In this document: positions 26,006-33,480 of the stretch, piece by piece
Layout: every line of letters begins with the position of its first letter
How positions within the stretch are numbered: the first letter of the stretch is position 1
Origin: Gp1-AA122 sp035631655
GTDB taxonomy: Bacteria > Acidobacteriota > Terriglobia > Terriglobales > Acidobacteriaceae
Reading direction: 5' to 3'
NCBI GenBank assembly: GCA_035631655.1
Contig: DASQIH010000221.1
Span: 35,304-99,303, forward strand
Length of the DNA stretch: 64,000 nt
Made by a program: the position numbers and the translations under genes
Notes under the pieces: model-generated
The model's input: the letters and a program-made list of their open reading frames with translations, nothing else
Databases searched by the model: none
What the model was told of the DNA's origin: nothing

Positions 26006-26306
26006 AGGTTGTGGATGGGGCCTCGGACGGAGGCCAAGCTCGGGCACCCTCCGATTGGTTGAAACGATGTTACGCGCGGAAAATTGGGTCGCGAAATTGA
26101 TTGTTTTTATGGAGGCGATAAGCGCAGCCTATTTGGCAGCGGTTATCGAGGTGAATCCGAGAGCTAGCAATAACGCTTTCAAGCACTTACGCGAACTCAA
26201 CCGACACTGCTCTGCTCCGCTGGACATCCCCGCCCAATCGCTGCCGCATCTGAGCAACGGCGGAGGGGGGCAGGGTCACTGTTCGCGTCATGGGAGCACA
26301 ATCGAT
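26006..26306. other. divergent intergenic region, LysR / M48 protease
   Basis: 301 bp. An open frame runs into the protease gene from upstream, but its peptide resembles nothing and would bury the signal sequence, so it is treated as non-coding. No clear promoter was identified. Confidence 0.4.
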
Positions 26307-27794
26307 ATGAACAACAAAAGCACGTTAGCGATAAGAGTATTGGCCATTCTTCTGGTGTGCCTCATGGTGGTTCCAGGCTGGCCGGCGACGCCCAGGTCGA
26401 GTCCCGAGCTGCCGGACCCGGGGACTGTGGCCGGAATCAGCAAGCAGCAGCAGGAACAACTAGGCCTCAAGGCGATGGGCGAGGTCTACCAGCAATTTCC
26501 CGTGTTGCCCGATTCCAGTGCTGTGACGCAGTACGTGCAGCAATTGGGAAGAAAGCTAGTCACGGTTATCCCACAGGACGGGTCGTGGCCTTATCAGTTC
26601 CATGTCATTCCGGAAAAAGACATCAATGCATTCGCGCTGCCCGGGGGACCGATATTCATCAACATCGGCACGATTACTGCTGCGGATAACGAAGCCGAAC
26701 TTGCCGGCGTCATGGCCCACGAGATGTCGCACGTGTACATGCAACACTCGGTGAAGCAGGCGTCCAAGGAATCCGTCGCCCAGGTGGTTCTGGGCGTTCT
26801 CGGTGGAGTGCTGCCGGGAGGTACGGCTGGCAATCTGGCTCGCTTAGGCATACAGATTGGCGCGGGCACGATGTTCTTGAAGTACTCCCGCGGTGACGAA
26901 GCGCAGGCCGACGCAGTGGGCGCGATCATCATGTACAAGGCGGGGTACAACCCACGCGCTATGGCTGAGTTTTTCCAGAAGCTCGAAAGGGAAGGCGGCA
27001 GCGGCGGTCCACAATTCCTCAGCGACCACCCCAATCCGGGCAACCGCGTCGCGGCCGTGGATAAAGAGATTGCTAACTGGCCGCCCAAGAACTTCCAGTC
27101 CAACAGCCCGAACTTTGCCAGCGCGAAGCAGCAGGCGACGGGCGTGAAGGCGTATACCGCCCAGGAGATTCAGGCGGGTGCGAAACAAGGGGTTTGGGCG
27201 CAGCAAAATCGCAAGAATGGCGCAATTCCCCCCAACGTGCCTGCTCCTTCCGGAAGCAGCGGAGGGGATGGCGGCAGCGCCAGCCTGGGCAATGTGGGCT
27301 GGGATCAAGTCAAGCCCAGCGGCAAGTTCAAAGAGTTGCAGAGCGATGTTCTGAACATTTCCTATCCCGACAACTGGCAGGCGGGCAACGACCAGAGCTC
27401 GGGTGGGATCACGATCGCGCCCCAGGCCGGCGTCGGGCAGGGCGCGGTCGCTTACGGCGTGGTGATCGGCGGGGGCCAGGATCAGAATGCCAATTCCCTC
27501 GACCAGGCCACCGAGGATCTGGTTCAGAGTTTGCAGCAGTCGAATCCCGGCCTGCAGGCATCGGGAAATCCGCAGCCTATTCGGGTTAACGGAATGGAGG
27601 GCCGGTCGGTGACTCTGAAGGGGAACTCGCCTATCGAGAAGAATGGGAAGCCAGAGCCCGAACGGGATTGGCTGGTGACTGTGCCACGCCCCCAAGGCGG
27701 TTTGATCTATCTTGTTTTCATCGCTCCAGAAAATGACTTCAGCAGATTAAGCTCGACTTACGACAAAATACTGAATAGTCTGCAGCTCAAGTAA
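26307..27794 (+). CDS. exported M48-family zinc metalloprotease
   Basis: 495 residues. Signal peptide (NKSTLAIRVLAILLVCLMVVPGWPA), then an M48 (BepA/LoiP-like) peptidase domain: YVQQLGRKLV, FALPGGPIFINIGT, the zinc motif HEMSH (His138, Glu139, His142), and the third-ligand region RGDEAQADAVG, followed by FLSDHPNPGNRV. Residues ~330-495 form a second domain (FKELQSDVLNISYPDNW...GLIYLVFIAPENDFSRL) of unknown role, joined by a Gly/Ser/Pro linker. M48 proteins of this type act in periplasmic quality control of outer-membrane proteins. GGGAG precedes the ATG by about 10 nt. Confidence 0.93.
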   Translation: MNNKSTLAIRVLAILLVCLMVVPGWPATPRSSPELPDPGTVAGISKQQQEQLGLKAMGEVYQQFPVLPDSSAVTQYVQQLGRKLVTVIPQDGSWPYQFHVIPEKDINAFALPGGPIFINIGTITAADNEAELAGVMAHEMSHVYMQHSVKQASKESVAQVVLGVLGGVLPGGTAGNLARLGIQIGAGTMFLKYSRGDEAQADAVGAIIMYKAGYNPRAMAEFFQKLEREGGSGGPQFLSDHPNPGNRVAAVDKEIANWPPKNFQSNSPNFASAKQQATGVKAYTAQEIQAGAKQGVWAQQNRKNGAIPPNVPAPSGSSGGDGGSASLGNVGWDQVKPSGKFKELQSDVLNISYPDNWQAGNDQSSGGITIAPQAGVGQGAVAYGVVIGGGQDQNANSLDQATEDLVQSLQQSNPGLQASGNPQPIRVNGMEGRSVTLKGNSPIEKNGKPEPERDWLVTVPRPQGGLIYLVFIAPENDFSRLSSTYDKILNSLQLK

Positions 27795-27892
27795 GCTCCC
27801 GTTCTCGTCAGCGTTGTTTTCTACACCTTCCCGATTTTCCCCGCATCCAATGCTTCAGAAATTAGAATGTTTGGTGTAGCCAAGGTTCCACA

Positions 27893-29026
27893 GTGCGCGC
27901 ACAAATCAAACTCGGGCGAATCGCCGGGATCGAGATTGGCCTCCACTACAGTTGGTTCATCATCGCAGTACTGATCACCATGACGCTTGTCGATCACTTT
28001 CACACGGTGGTGCCCGGATGGAGTCCGGTCGCGCTCTGGTCGGTGGCGGTGATCACCGGGCTGCTGTTCTTCGCTGCGCTGCTGGCGCATGAGTTGGCGC
28101 ACTCTGTCCTGGCCAAAGCACGGGGACTGCGCGTGCGTGCTATCACGCTGTTTGCCTTGGGCGGAGTCTCGCAGATCGAATCGGAGGCATCTGACGCCAA
28201 ATCAGAATTCTGGATTGCCTTTGTTGGTCCTCTCACCAGTGCTGTTATCGGCCTGATTTTCCTTGCCATCGCAAGTGCAACCGGCTGGCGGCTTGGCCAG
28301 GAACCGAGTACCCCAGTGGCTGCGGTGTTGTATTGGCTGGGTTATATCAACCTGATGCTGGCAGCTTTCAACATGATTCCCGGCTATCCGCTGGACGGTG
28401 GCCGTGTGTTGCGCGCGGTTACCTGGTGGATCACCGGCAATGCCGATCGCTCCACACGGATTGCCGCGCAGGTCGGACAGGTTGTCGCCCTTCTTTTTAT
28501 CATTTCGGGCTTAATACAATTTTTTGTTGGTAAGAACTTCGGTGCGTTGTGGATCGCATTCATCGGCTGGTTCCTGCTGGATGCCTCGCGGAGCAGCTAC
28601 ATTCAAATCGAGTTGATGTCGGGCTTACGCGATCGTCGAGTTGCCGATATCATGGAACGTGATTGCGGAACCGTGGAGTCCCACCTGAGCCTGCAGGATT
28701 TTGTTGAGGAATACATGCTCCGTAGTGGCCGCCGCTGTTTTGTGGTCATTCAGGACAACTACCTCGTGGGACTGATTACCCCGAACGAGGTGAGGCAGGT
28801 TCCACGCGACCAGTGGCCTCAGACCAGTGTGCAAAGCGTGATGCGGCCCTTGCGGGAGTTGAAAGTGGTCACGCCGGAAACGCCTGCGGTGCAGGCATTG
28901 GAGCTGATGACGCGCGAAGATATTAACCAGCTACCCGTGGTTTCTAATGGGCATCTGGAAGGCGTTTTCTCGCGGGGACAAGTATTACGCTTCCTGCAAA
29001 CTCACTCTGAGCTTCACGGACATTAA
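27893..29026 (+). CDS. site-2 protease-type M50 metallopeptidase with CBS pair
   Basis: A 377-residue intramembrane zinc protease. N-terminal membrane core with HELAH (His66, Glu67, His70) inside AALLAHELAHSVLAK, and the second metal motif NMIPGYPLDGGRVLRA. Six or so helices run to about residue 230, followed by two CBS domains (RVADIMERDCGTV... and VQSVMRPLRELKVVTPETPAVQALELM). CBS domains often bind adenine nucleotides and regulate activity. GTG start at 27893; the frame has no ATG nearby that keeps the KLGRIAGIEIGLHYSWF start. Substrate unknown. Confidence 0.94.
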   Translation: MRAQIKLGRIAGIEIGLHYSWFIIAVLITMTLVDHFHTVVPGWSPVALWSVAVITGLLFFAALLAHELAHSVLAKARGLRVRAITLFALGGVSQIESEASDAKSEFWIAFVGPLTSAVIGLIFLAIASATGWRLGQEPSTPVAAVLYWLGYINLMLAAFNMIPGYPLDGGRVLRAVTWWITGNADRSTRIAAQVGQVVALLFIISGLIQFFVGKNFGALWIAFIGWFLLDASRSSYIQIELMSGLRDRRVADIMERDCGTVESHLSLQDFVEEYMLRSGRRCFVVIQDNYLVGLITPNEVRQVPRDQWPQTSVQSVMRPLRELKVVTPETPAVQALELMTREDINQLPVVSNGHLEGVFSRGQVLRFLQTHSELHGH

Positions 29027-29080
29027 CCTAATTTTGGGGTACCCCACTCGTCGCGTTCTTTGCGATAGGTGGGTATTCGA

Positions 29081-29410
29081 ATGCGCACGGCTATTGTCAC
29101 GACCATAAAGAAGATCCCGCGCGGCAAGGTGTCTACCTACGGGGCGATTGCCCGGGCAGCAGGATTTCCGGGTGGTGCGCGCCAGGTCGTGGGGACCTTG
29201 CGATCATCTTTCGGTCTTCCGTGGCACCGAGTCGTCGGAGCGGGCGGTGAAGTCAAATTGCGCGGTGATTCGGCGATTGAGCAGCGATTGCGTCTGGAGT
29301 CCGAAGGTGTGGCATTTCGCGGGCGCCGTGTGGACATGAAACGGCACGAGTTCCGCTTTGTGAGAAAGAAGGCACAGGGCAAACGAAAAAACAGGCGAAC
29401 GGCTGGGTAG
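29081..29410 (+). CDS. alkyltransferase-like protein (ATL), Trp in place of the reactive Cys
   Basis: 109 residues homologous to the DNA-binding domain of O6-alkylguanine alkyltransferases: IPRGKVSTYGAIARAAGFPGGARQVVGTLR, here with the diagnostic PWHRVV instead of PCHRVV (Trp48). ATLs cannot dealkylate; they bind O6-alkylguanine and hand it to nucleotide excision repair (known for the family). ATG 29081 follows AGGTGGG (29067-29073) at a suitable distance; an upstream GTG at 29069 is the alternative. The C-terminus is short and basic (KKAQGKRKNRRTAG). Confidence 0.92.
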   Translation: MRTAIVTTIKKIPRGKVSTYGAIARAAGFPGGARQVVGTLRSSFGLPWHRVVGAGGEVKLRGDSAIEQRLRLESEGVAFRGRRVDMKRHEFRFVRKKAQGKRKNRRTAG

Positions 29411-29460
29411 TATGGGACGGTCTCTGACCTGTCCAAGGCGGGTCAGAGACCCGCCTCCAC
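29411..29460. repeat. two-hairpin GGGTC/GACCC repeat (copy 2)
   Basis: GGACGGTC-tct-GACCTGTCC (imperfect) is followed by GCGGGTC-aga-GACCCGC (29438-29454) and CTCCAC. Same order, orientation and flank as 14122-14170. It sits between two convergent genes (ATL and the AhpD-like protein). Confidence 0.65.
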
Positions 29461-29482
29461 ATGGAACGACCAAGGCCAACGA

Positions 29483-29878
29483 CTAAGTCTTGAACTTCTC
29501 GTCGATTTCTACCTGATATCCTGCGACTAGTCGATTTGTCTCATTAGCCATGCCCACGACAGCCATCAGTTCTTTAAACATGGCATCGGTCATGCCTGCC
29601 TTGCGCGCGCCCGCGGTGTGCGAGGCAATGCAGTAATTGCATTGATTGCTGACACTGACCGCCAGATAAACCATTTCCTTCGTTAGAGGATCGAGCGCCC
29701 CCGGCGCCATGATCTGCTTGATGTCTGCCCACGTGCGCTGCAGCGTGATTGGATCGCGGGCGATGGCTTTCCAGAAGTTATTGATCCAGTCGGTCTTGCG
29801 GGTAGCCATGATGTCGTCGTAAACCGCCCGCACTTCCGGGCTGGCGTCTTTATATTCGATCAGTCCCAGGCTTGCCAT
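29483..29878 (-). CDS. carboxymuconolactone decarboxylase/AhpD-like protein
   Basis: 131 residues from ATG 29878. The frame is open upstream but there it overlaps hemQ. Fold signature: YLAVSVSNQCNYCIASHTAGARKAGMTD, the Cys-x-x-Cys-like N-C-x-Y-C-x-x-x-H motif of AhpD-type peroxidase reductants. It probably has a small thiol oxidoreductase or antioxidant role in the cytoplasm. It lies 80 bp downstream of hemQ on the same strand, so a shared transcript is likely. Haem-making enzyme HemQ uses peroxide, which makes an antioxidant partner plausible; this is inference. Confidence 0.88.
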   Translation of the reverse strand: MASLGLIEYKDASPEVRAVYDDIMATRKTDWINNFWKAIARDPITLQRTWADIKQIMAPGALDPLTKEMVYLAVSVSNQCNYCIASHTAGARKAGMTDAMFKELMAVVGMANETNRLVAGYQVEIDEKFKT

Positions 29879-29958
29879 GAGTAGCTCCGAATCACGCAGC
29901 AGAAAACATACAAGCAAACGAAGAAAGCTGAAATTGGTTAGGGAAAATGGTAGAGACG

Positions 29959-30828
29959 TTATGCCTTGGCTTTCGGCAACTCTCCAGAGAGCAATTTCCC
30001 CAGTTCTGCTGCCGGACAACGCATACCGACATAGAAATGTCCGAACAAGGCATAGACAGCGCTGACCTCGTCGAAGCGCATTTCGTAAATCAGCTTTTTG
30101 AAGACCAGCGGCTCGTCGGCGAACAAGGTGACGCCCCACTCCCAGTCGTCAAAGCCGATCGAGCCGGAAATGATCTGCTTCACCTCACCCGCATAACGGC
30201 GGCCGACCAGACCGTGCTCGTTCATTTGCCGCTGACGTTCCTCGATCGGCAGCGTATACCAGTTCTTGTCCTCGCCGCGACGGCGGTCCATCGGGTAAAA
30301 ACAGATGTAGCGGTTGGGCGGCATGGCCGGGAAGAGGCGTGGATGCATGGCCTCTTTCTGGCGGGCGAGCGTGTCGTTAATTTCGCGCTTCCACTCGTCA
30401 GAGTGGGGTTCCATGCCACGATCCATCAGCGCTTTGTAGGTTTTGATGGTGGACTCATACAGGCCCAGTTCGATCACAGATAGATACGAAGTTGTCGGCT
30501 CCCAGAAATCATTGAGCTTCAGCCGTGCCAGCTCGAGTTCCGCCTGATTAAGCGCGTCAAACGACTCGCGGAAGTGCACCAGCATCAGATCGCCCTTGTG
30601 TCCGAGGAGCGAATACAGCGCCGATTGTCCTGTGGAGTTCTGCTCCATCTTGGCCAGCAGGGCCGTCGCTTGCTGAACACTTGCGCGCCTCTGCGCGTCG
30701 GTCAGTGCACCCCAGGCCGACCAGCGGAATTTCATCATCTGGTGAAGGATGCTATAGCCCTCGACAGTGAGAGGCACAGCCGGCATTTCTGCGGCAGCGG
30801 TTTCCGGACGCATGGTGCGAGTGGACAT
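29959..30828 (-). CDS. hemQ: coproheme decarboxylase HemQ (chlorite dismutase family)
   Basis: 289 residues. Peroxide-dependent decarboxylation of coproheme III to haem b, the last step of the coproporphyrin-dependent pathway. Family features: VEGYSILHQMMKFRWSAW start region, YSLLGHKGDLMLVHFRES, SYLSVIELGLYE, the ICFYPMDRRRG strand with the conserved Tyr178, NEHG (proximal-region His), and IISGSIGFDDWEWGVTLFADEP. The Tyr is the hallmark separating HemQ from true chlorite dismutase. No other haem gene is adjacent. Divergent from the toxin-antitoxin pair. Confidence 0.93.
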   Translation of the reverse strand: MSTRTMRPETAAAEMPAVPLTVEGYSILHQMMKFRWSAWGALTDAQRRASVQQATALLAKMEQNSTGQSALYSLLGHKGDLMLVHFRESFDALNQAELELARLKLNDFWEPTTSYLSVIELGLYESTIKTYKALMDRGMEPHSDEWKREINDTLARQKEAMHPRLFPAMPPNRYICFYPMDRRRGEDKNWYTLPIEERQRQMNEHGLVGRRYAGEVKQIISGSIGFDDWEWGVTLFADEPLVFKKLIYEMRFDEVSAVYALFGHFYVGMRCPAAELGKLLSGELPKAKA

Positions 30829-30941
30829 TTTCCCAACCCCTTTGAGAAAAAGAGTTGCCTGACATTGTATCCGGACTGGGTTGGCCGGCAGTGTCCCAGT
30901 CGGGCCTCGCAGGTTTGAGCGAGCAAGGGCTAAAGAAGTAT

Positions 30942-30970
30942 TTGACCATAGTCTTTGACCATGGTAATAT
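30942..30970 (+). promoter_or_regulatory. promoter and direct-repeat operator of the toxin-antitoxin pair
   Basis: TTGACC (30942-30947), 17-nt spacer, TAATAT (30965-30970). TTTGACCAT is repeated directly at 30941-30949 and 30954-30962 (13-bp period), and the second copy runs into the 8-bp palindrome ACCATGGT (30958-30965). Such repeats over a promoter are typical autoregulation sites. Transcription would start at about the antitoxin ATG (30978), giving an almost leaderless mRNA. Confidence 0.5.
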
Positions 30971-30977
30971 CAGAAAC

Positions 30978-31202
30978 ATGGAAGAGATGGCAATTTCTAA
31001 GTTTAAAGCGACCTGCTTGGCGGTCCTGGAAAGGGTGCGTAAGACGAAAAAGCCCATCCTAGTGACCCGTTTCGGCGAGCCGATCGCCGAGGTGGTTCCG
31101 CCATCGGTCCGTCCGCGCCCTGCGAATTGGATGGGTTCGATGGCCGACAGCATGGATATTGTTGGCGATATCGTTTTGCCCACCACGGAAGAGAGGGATT
31201 GA
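30978..31202 (+). CDS. type II antitoxin, Phd/YefM-like
   Basis: 74 residues from ATG 30978. MAISKFKATCLAVLERVRKTKKPILVTRFGEPIAEVVPP is shown here as its key parts: SKFKATCLAVLERV and KPILVTRFGEPIAEV, the N-terminal DNA-binding fold of Phd/YefM antitoxins. The C-terminal part (MDIVGDIVLPTTEERD) would wrap the toxin. There is no Shine-Dalgarno before the ATG, and the predicted transcript starts at the start codon. Its TGA overlaps the toxin's TTG start (TTGA), so the toxin is made by coupling. Confidence 0.88.
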   Translation: MEEMAISKFKATCLAVLERVRKTKKPILVTRFGEPIAEVVPPSVRPRPANWMGSMADSMDIVGDIVLPTTEERD

Positions 31203-31594
31203 AGCTGCTGCTGGACACACACATCTGGTTGTGGAGCTTCCATGAGCCGAGCCGGCTCACCCGTCGCGTCAGCCGCGAGCTGCAAAAACCGGATAACGAG
31301 CTTTGGCTGTCTTCCATCAGCATTTGGGAATTCCTGGTTCTGTGCGAGAAGGGTCGCATCGTGCCCAAGGAGGACCCGCATAAGTTGGTGGCGCGAATGC
31401 TGGAGATCAGTCCGCTTCTGGAAGCGCCCATTACCCACGAAGTGGCACTCGAGACCGGTCGCGTTCAACTGAGCCACAAAGATCCGGCAGATCGATTTCT
31501 TCTTGCCACGGCCCGAGTCTTCGATCTGACCCTCGTCACTGCCGACGAGCGATTACTCACCGCTCCAGACATTCGGGTTCTAGCAAACGGCTAA
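31199..31594 (+). CDS. type II toxin, PIN-domain ribonuclease (VapC-like)
   Basis: 131 residues from TTG 31199, overlapping the antitoxin stop by 4 nt. PIN fold with the acidic active-site set visible: LLLDTHIWLW (Asp), SSISIWEFLVL (Glu), DPADRFLLATA (Asp), LVTADERLL (Asp). These toxins cleave tRNA or rRNA when freed from antitoxin (known for VapC). ATG starts further upstream lie inside the antitoxin gene and add unrelated sequence. The pair is a Phd/YefM antitoxin with a PIN toxin, a common hybrid arrangement. Confidence 0.92.
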   Translation: MKLLLDTHIWLWSFHEPSRLTRRVSRELQKPDNELWLSSISIWEFLVLCEKGRIVPKEDPHKLVARMLEISPLLEAPITHEVALETGRVQLSHKDPADRFLLATARVFDLTLVTADERLLTAPDIRVLANG

Positions 31595-31602
31595 GCTCCT
31601 GC

Positions 31603-33183
31603 TTATTTCTTCTCTCCAGACTTGGTTACAACGGGCGTGAAGTACAGATCCTGGTAATCGAAGCTGAAGTCCGCCAGCGGTGAAACCGGCAGCATAGTGA
31701 AGTGGTCGATCGTGCCATCGGGCTTCAAGGCAAATGTGACGAACGCATCTTCAATCGTACGATCGCGCCAGTGGGCTTTGAAAGTGTCGTATTGCCAGTG
31801 TTCCAGATCGCTGATGGCTTTAGGGGTGTGATCCAGGCTAAAGACCAGCTTGCCATTTTCCATGCGGATGGTAGCCGGGCCGTACCAGGCATCGGTATAG
31901 ATCCCGGCGTAGTTACCCAGTGTTAAGGAAGGTGCGGAGTTCGCCGCCCGCGAAGTTGCTTGCTGTTTCATGACATCGGCGGCGTGCTGCTCGGAATTGC
32001 GTTCAACCTCCTGGTAGGCCGTGATCCAGTCTGTCGAAGGCAGATTCAGGTAGTGATCAATAATGTGGCAGCCGATGGCCGAGAACGCTCCGCCCTCCTC
32101 CGCATTGGTCAGGACCACGAGACCCAGGTTTTCCTCGGGAACCAGTCGAACCAGGGAAACGAAACCCGCCACTCCGCCCGTGTGACCGACCAGCTTGCGT
32201 CCGTGATAGTCGCTCATGGACCAGCCCAGCCCATAGTCAGAGAAGTGAGGCTTCAAAACTGCCAGAGGCGGAGGTGGGGTGTTGATGGGGAGAATGGTTT
32301 GCGGCGACCACATCTCATCCGCTTGCTTCTGGCTGAAGAGGCGCTCTGCGCGATCCAGGAATTTTCCGCGATTGAGCTGCAGCAGGAGCCATTTCGCCAT
32401 GTCCGCGGCGCTGGAATTAATCGAGCCCGCGGGTGCAGCATTGTCCAGGGGCACAAAGTCGATCGGCTGGAGCTTGCCGGGAAGTTTCGAATGTGGCCAG
32501 GCGTAGTTGTCGCCGGGCTTCCCTGCCGAATTGGTCAGATTTGTGTCGGTCATCCCGAGAGGGGTCAGAATCCGCTCCTGGATGTAGTTTTCCCATGACT
32601 GGCCGGTGACAGTCGGGATGATCTGGCCGGCGGCGATGTACATGAGGTTGTCGTAGGCGTATTTACTGCGGAAGCTTGACTGGGGCTTCATGAAGCGCAG
32701 GCGATAAATGATGTCCTCGCGCGTGTAGGTTGTATGTGGCCAGAACAGCAGATCACCCTCACCCAGCCCCATGCCGCTGCGATGGGTGAGCAGGTCGCGG
32801 ATGGTCATTTCGTGGGAAACGTAGGGGTCATACATCTGGAAGCCGGGGAGACGCTCATAAACCGGGTCGTCCCACGAGATTTTGCCTTCGTCCACCAGCG
32901 TCGCCAAAGCTGCTGTTGTGAAGGCCTTGGTGTTGGAGCCGATGCCGAACAGGGTGTGTTCGTCGACCGGCTTGGATTCCCCAAGTTTGCGCACTCCGTA
33001 GCCCTTGGCGAAAACGACCTTGCCATCTTTAACTATGGCGACCGACAGGCCAGGGACGTCAAATGTCTTCATCGCGCGAGCAACATAGGCGTCGAGATCC
33101 GCGGGCGGCGTGGTTTGTGCAAGAAGGTAGGTGGAACAGAGAAGAATGAAAACCGCGATGCGGCGTGTAGGTAAGTCGAGCAT
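31603..33183 (-). CDS. exported serine hydrolase, class C beta-lactamase/esterase family with DUF3471
   Basis: 526 residues. Signal peptide (RRIAVFILLCSTYLLAQ), then a penicillin-binding/beta-lactamase-like domain to about residue 400: SNTK catalytic Ser83/Lys86, YDN (Y-x-N motif), and HTGGVAG near residue 335. The C-terminal ~120 residues (LGNYAGIYTDAWYGPATIRMENGKL...) form a DUF3471-type beta-barrel common in these hydrolases. It likely acts on peptides, D-amino-acid-containing substrates or esters in the periplasm; nothing shows real antibiotic resistance. It ends 8 bp from the PIN gene, convergent. Confidence 0.9.
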   Translation of the reverse strand: MLDLPTRRIAVFILLCSTYLLAQTTPPADLDAYVARAMKTFDVPGLSVAIVKDGKVVFAKGYGVRKLGESKPVDEHTLFGIGSNTKAFTTAALATLVDEGKISWDDPVYERLPGFQMYDPYVSHEMTIRDLLTHRSGMGLGEGDLLFWPHTTYTREDIIYRLRFMKPQSSFRSKYAYDNLMYIAAGQIIPTVTGQSWENYIQERILTPLGMTDTNLTNSAGKPGDNYAWPHSKLPGKLQPIDFVPLDNAAPAGSINSSAADMAKWLLLQLNRGKFLDRAERLFSQKQADEMWSPQTILPINTPPPPLAVLKPHFSDYGLGWSMSDYHGRKLVGHTGGVAGFVSLVRLVPEENLGLVVLTNAEEGGAFSAIGCHIIDHYLNLPSTDWITAYQEVERNSEQHAADVMKQQATSRAANSAPSLTLGNYAGIYTDAWYGPATIRMENGKLVFSLDHTPKAISDLEHWQYDTFKAHWRDRTIEDAFVTFALKPDGTIDHFTMLPVSPLADFSFDYQDLYFTPVVTKSGEKK

Positions 33184-33266
33184 AGAAGATTTTTCTCCGG
33201 AAGGACGCGAAGGGGGATTAAATCAAATGGGAGCGGCTCTTGGCTAGCTGAGCGATGGACGCCCGA

Positions 33267-33454
33267 ATGTCGTCATCCTGAGCCCGGCGTTAGCCAGGCG
33301 AAGAGCCTGCCCTGAGCGAGCGGAGCGAGTCGAAGAGATCTTGCGTGCACAACCGACCAGCCTTGTAGAAGCAAAGATGTAAACGCCAGGTAGCGCGTGT
33401 CGCCACTGCGCGCGAGATTCTTCCGGACCTGACCGTCCCTCAGAATGACGACAT
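33267..33454. repeat. GTCATYCTGAGC inverted-repeat element (copy 2, 188 bp)
   Basis: ATGTCGTCATCCTGAG (33267-33282) and CTCAGAATGACGACAT (33439-33454) are 16-bp terminal inverted repeats with one mismatch. The interior holds degenerate sub-repeats but no ORF. It fills the 297-bp gap between the serine hydrolase and the HEAT/PilZ gene. Confidence 0.75.
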
Positions 33455-33480
33455 GAGTTACAGGAGATGAAGAGCGACAA

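Noticed and set aside
25956..26306. Upstream extension of the M48 protease frame
   Set aside because: It runs antisense into the LysR gene and would bury the signal peptide starting at 26307.
29879..30139. N-terminal extension of the AhpD-like gene
   Set aside because: It overlaps the end of hemQ in another frame; the conserved domain starts at ATG 29878.
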